From: Sporomusa termitida
GTDB taxonomy: Bacteria; Bacillota; Negativicutes; Sporomusales; Sporomusaceae
DNA length: 64,000 bases
Direction: 5' to 3'
NCBI RefSeq assembly: GCF_007641255.1
Contig: NZ_CP036259.1
Span: 2,480,001-2,544,000, forward strand
The notes beneath the pieces were generated by a model. It did not search any database and had not been told where the DNA came from. It saw nothing but the letters and a program-made list of their open reading frames with translations. A program made the position numbers and the translations under genes. Shown one piece after another: positions 61,976 through 64,000 of the stretch (positions are counted from its first letter, which is position 1; each line of letters opens with the position of its first letter).

Positions 61976-62884
61976 TCAACGCCCATTGGACAAGGGTTGT
62001 TCGGTAACAGCCTGCTCCAGTTGCAGGAGCTCATCCCGGCGTTCTTGGGCAGCGGCAAAAAAACCATGGACACAGGCCCGGTCGCCGCGGCGAATAGCGC
62101 TGGCAACCTCACCGATAATCTGGCTGAATTTATCCAGGCTGTCGGCAATCGGCCCGGCATTTGTCATACACACATCGGCCCACATATCGGCGTTGGAAGA
62201 GGCAATACGGGTGGTATCACGGAAGCCGCCGCCGGCCAGCTTAATGCTGCTGTCTTTATCCTCAGCGTAAGACAATAAATTTACCAAAGCGGCCGCACCG
62301 ATATGGGGCACATGGCTAATCAGCGCCGTACACCGGTCATGGCGGCCAGCCTCCATCTCCGTAATCCTGGCGCCTGTCCAGCCAACAACCCGGCGCACCG
62401 CCTCAATAGCAGCGGCATCGCTGTTTGCCGGCGGGATGAGAATATACCATTTATCACAAAAAAGAGTGCTGTCAGCGGCTTCAATGCCGCTTTTTTCCCG
62501 TCCAGCCATAGGATGGCCAGGCACATAAGAAACACCGGCCGGCAGCACTGCTGCTATTTCCTTAATTAAATAAGACTTCGTGCTGCAGGTGTCGGTCAGG
62601 ATTGTTCCCGGCTTTAAATAGGGTGCTATTTCTTTTACCAAGGCCGCCGCCTGCAGTACCGGCGTACATAAAATAACCATATCGGCCTCAGCTGCGCCTG
62701 CCTTGCTGTCAGCAGTAACGCTATCAGCCGCGCCCCGCTGCCGGGCCCTAATCAGTGACAATTCGTTGGTATCAATGCCGGTAATTTCAATTTTCCCGCC
62801 CCTGGCTGCTTTAAAAGCCAGCCCCAGCGACCCGCCAATCAAGCCCATACCAATGATTGCAATCCGCCTGACAGCCAGACTCAT
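61976..62884 (-). CDS. tyrA: prephenate dehydrogenase
   Basis: Protein of 302 aa, NAD-binding [17 protein letters not shown] near 8-24. Catalytic His in [12 protein letters not shown] near 122 and the TPPANSD-like [12 protein letters not shown] region near 150. It makes 4-hydroxyphenylpyruvate for tyrosine. The C-terminal ACT domain is absent, so feedback by tyrosine may be weak. The ATG overlaps the aroF stop by 4 bases (ATGA), and the gene shares the T-box of that operon. Confidence 0.94.
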   Translation of the reverse strand: MSLAVRRIAIIGMGLIGGSLGLAFKAARGGKIEITGIDTNELSLIRARQRGAADSVTADSKAGAAEADMVILCTPVLQAAALVKEIAPYLKPGTILTDTCSTKSYLIKEIAAVLPAGVSYVPGHPMAGREKSGIEAADSTLFCDKWYILIPPANSDAAAIEAVRRVVGWTGARITEMEAGRHDRCTALISHVPHIGAAALVNLLSYAEDKDSSIKLAGGGFRDTTRIASSNADMWADVCMTNAGPIADSLDKFSQIIGEVASAIRRGDRACVHGFFAAAQERRDELLQLEQAVTEQPLSNGR

Positions 62885-63897
62885 GCCATTCTCCTGCCCA
62901 CCACCGGCGCAATGGCCCTGATTTCGTTCATTAGCCCCCGGAAGTTCGCCGGTGTCAGGGACTGACTGCCGTCGGACAAGGCTTCCGACGGGTTGGGGTG
63001 TACTTCAATCATCAGACCGTCAGCCCCGCCGGCCACTGCTGCCCTGGCCATCGGCCGCACCAGCTTCCATAAGCCGGTCCCATGACTCGGGTCGACGATA
63101 ACAGGCAGGTGGCTGAGATTTTTAAGCGCGGCCACGGCACTCAAATCCAGAGTATTGCGGGTGTAGTCCTCAAAAGTCCGGATACCGCGCTCACAAAACA
63201 TAACATTGTAATTCCCCTCACTCATAACGTACTCGGCAGCGTGCAGCCACTCATTAATCGTCGCCGCGATACCGCGTTTTAACAATACCGGCATACCACT
63301 TTTGCCTACCGCCTTTAACAACTGAAAGTTCTGCATGTTGCGGGCCCCGATTTGCAGTACGTCAGCATAAGCACCGACTACCGCCACCGACTGAATATCA
63401 ACAACCTCGGTAACAATCTTCAGGCCTGTTGCCGCTCCGGCTTCGGCCAGCATCTCCAGCCCTTTTTCTTCAAGCCCCTGGAAAGAGTAGGGAGAAGTAC
63501 GGGGTTTGTAGGCCCCGCCCCGCAGAAACTGAGCACCTGCTGCTTTGACAATGCCGGCCGACTCCAAGAGCTGGTCCCGGCTCTCCACCGCACACGGCCC
63601 GGCCATGACGGTTAACTGCGGACCGCCAACAAGTACGCCGCCAACATCAATCACCGAGTCTTCATTTTTGAATTCCCTGCTGACCAGTTTGTAGCCGGCC
63701 GTAACCGATATTGTTTTTTCCACGCCGGCCATAGCTTCCAACGGCAGCTGGGCCATTAATTTTTTCTCACCGATAAGACCAATAATAGTACGCAGTTTTC
63801 CTTCTGACACATGCACCTTTAACCCGGCACCGGTTACCCGGGAAATCACTTGTTCAATCTCCGTTTGTGTAGCTGTTGGGATCATTACAATAATCAT
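62881..63897 (-). CDS. aroF: 3-deoxy-7-phosphoheptulonate (DAHP) synthase, type I-beta
   Basis: Protein of 338 aa from the ATG at 63897 (GGAGG upstream). A ferredoxin-like regulatory domain (1-70) precedes the catalytic barrel ([10 protein letters not shown] near 97, [16 protein letters not shown] near 124, DPSHGTG near 268). It joins PEP and erythrose-4-phosphate at the start of the shikimate pathway. The T-box upstream puts entry into aromatic synthesis under tRNA control. Confidence 0.95.
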   Translation of the reverse strand: MIIVMIPTATQTEIEQVISRVTGAGLKVHVSEGKLRTIIGLIGEKKLMAQLPLEAMAGVEKTISVTAGYKLVSREFKNEDSVIDVGGVLVGGPQLTVMAGPCAVESRDQLLESAGIVKAAGAQFLRGGAYKPRTSPYSFQGLEEKGLEMLAEAGAATGLKIVTEVVDIQSVAVVGAYADVLQIGARNMQNFQLLKAVGKSGMPVLLKRGIAATINEWLHAAEYVMSEGNYNVMFCERGIRTFEDYTRNTLDLSAVAALKNLSHLPVIVDPSHGTGLWKLVRPMARAAVAGGADGLMIEVHPNPSEALSDGSQSLTPANFRGLMNEIRAIAPVVGRRMA

Positions 63898-63912
63898 GCC
63901 TATCGCCTCCAT

Positions 63913-64000
63913 AAAAATATAAAAAGCCCCATCCCTATACAGGGACGAGACTTCACTCGCGGTACCACCCTGCTTGCTAAAAATAGCAAGCCGCTCTTTT
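63913..64000 (-). promoter_or_regulatory. T-box leader of aroF-tyrA, cut by the window end
   Basis: The antiterminator sequence GGTGGTACCGCG (63958-63970) and the competing terminator (TCGTCCC/GGGATGGGGC, then TTTTT) are present. Stem I and the specifier lie beyond the end, so the amino acid sensed cannot be read here; Tyr, Phe or Trp are likely from the genes controlled. Confidence 0.92.

Overview
The window is about 64 kb of a bacterial chromosome with moderate GC (roughly half). It most likely comes from a diderm, anaerobic Firmicute of the Negativicutes, of the Sporomusa/Pelosinus/Acetonema type. The reasons are: three T-box leaders; Firmicute genes (sepF, ylbF-like, typA, pyk with a C-terminal PEP-utilizer domain); anaerobic genes (HydG with its TM1266-like partner, an EtfA carrying a ferredoxin domain, 2-hydroxyacyl-CoA dehydratase activase-type proteins); and a small signal-peptide-bearing beta-barrel protein ending in an aromatic residue, which implies an outer membrane. 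The genus is inference.

Layout. 0-2.7 kb: MoxR ATPase plus VWA protein (CoxD/CoxE-like) and a small CxxC protein. 2.7-13.6 kb: housekeeping and metabolic genes (a CC-motif protein, D-amino acid transaminase, peroxiredoxin, acyltransferase, pyruvate kinase, M20 amidohydrolase, MATE exporter, D-2-hydroxyacid dehydrogenase). 13.7-22.3 kb: aromatic amino acid block. pheA lies behind a Phe-type T-box, and a complete trp operon in the unusual order trpD-F-C-B-A-E-G lies behind a Trp-type T-box with two antiterminator/terminator modules. trpF appears to start with AUU. 22.3-31.1 kb: PAP2 phosphatase, HAD phosphatase, EamA transporter, etfBA, dnaE, FmdB-type zinc ribbon.

31.1-40.1 kb is the accessory part. 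It holds dispersed repeat remnants, a promoter-driven structured non-coding stretch upstream of a small gene, a group II intron that has lost nearly all of its reverse transcriptase, and AT-rich genes (flavoprotein, NifX-like protein, truncated epimerase). It also holds a methyltransferase, a frameshifted nitrogenase-like component 1 pseudogene, and a NitT/TauT-type ABC transporter without its ATPase. The transporter is preceded by a leader of 2.4 tandem ~245-bp repeats. Each repeat carries a Cys/Arg-rich mini-ORF or its remnant, and three intrinsic terminators lie in series. I regard this leader as the best candidate for an undescribed system.

40.1-64 kb returns to core genes: U32 peptidase, class III aminotransferase, two-component system, sepF, outer membrane protein, isochorismatase-like hydrolase, typA, beta-CASP RNase, murB, ylbF-like, endonuclease IV-like TIM barrel, trmL, and a three-gene dehydratase-activase module divergent from a duplicated P-loop ATPase. 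After these come the TM1266-like gene with hydG, and tyrA-aroF behind a third T-box cut by the window end. trp, pheA and aroF-tyrA together form an aromatic regulon read out through uncharged tRNAs. Many starts were placed by Shine-Dalgarno position, so several genes are shorter than their longest open frame. No tRNA, rRNA or CRISPR array was seen.
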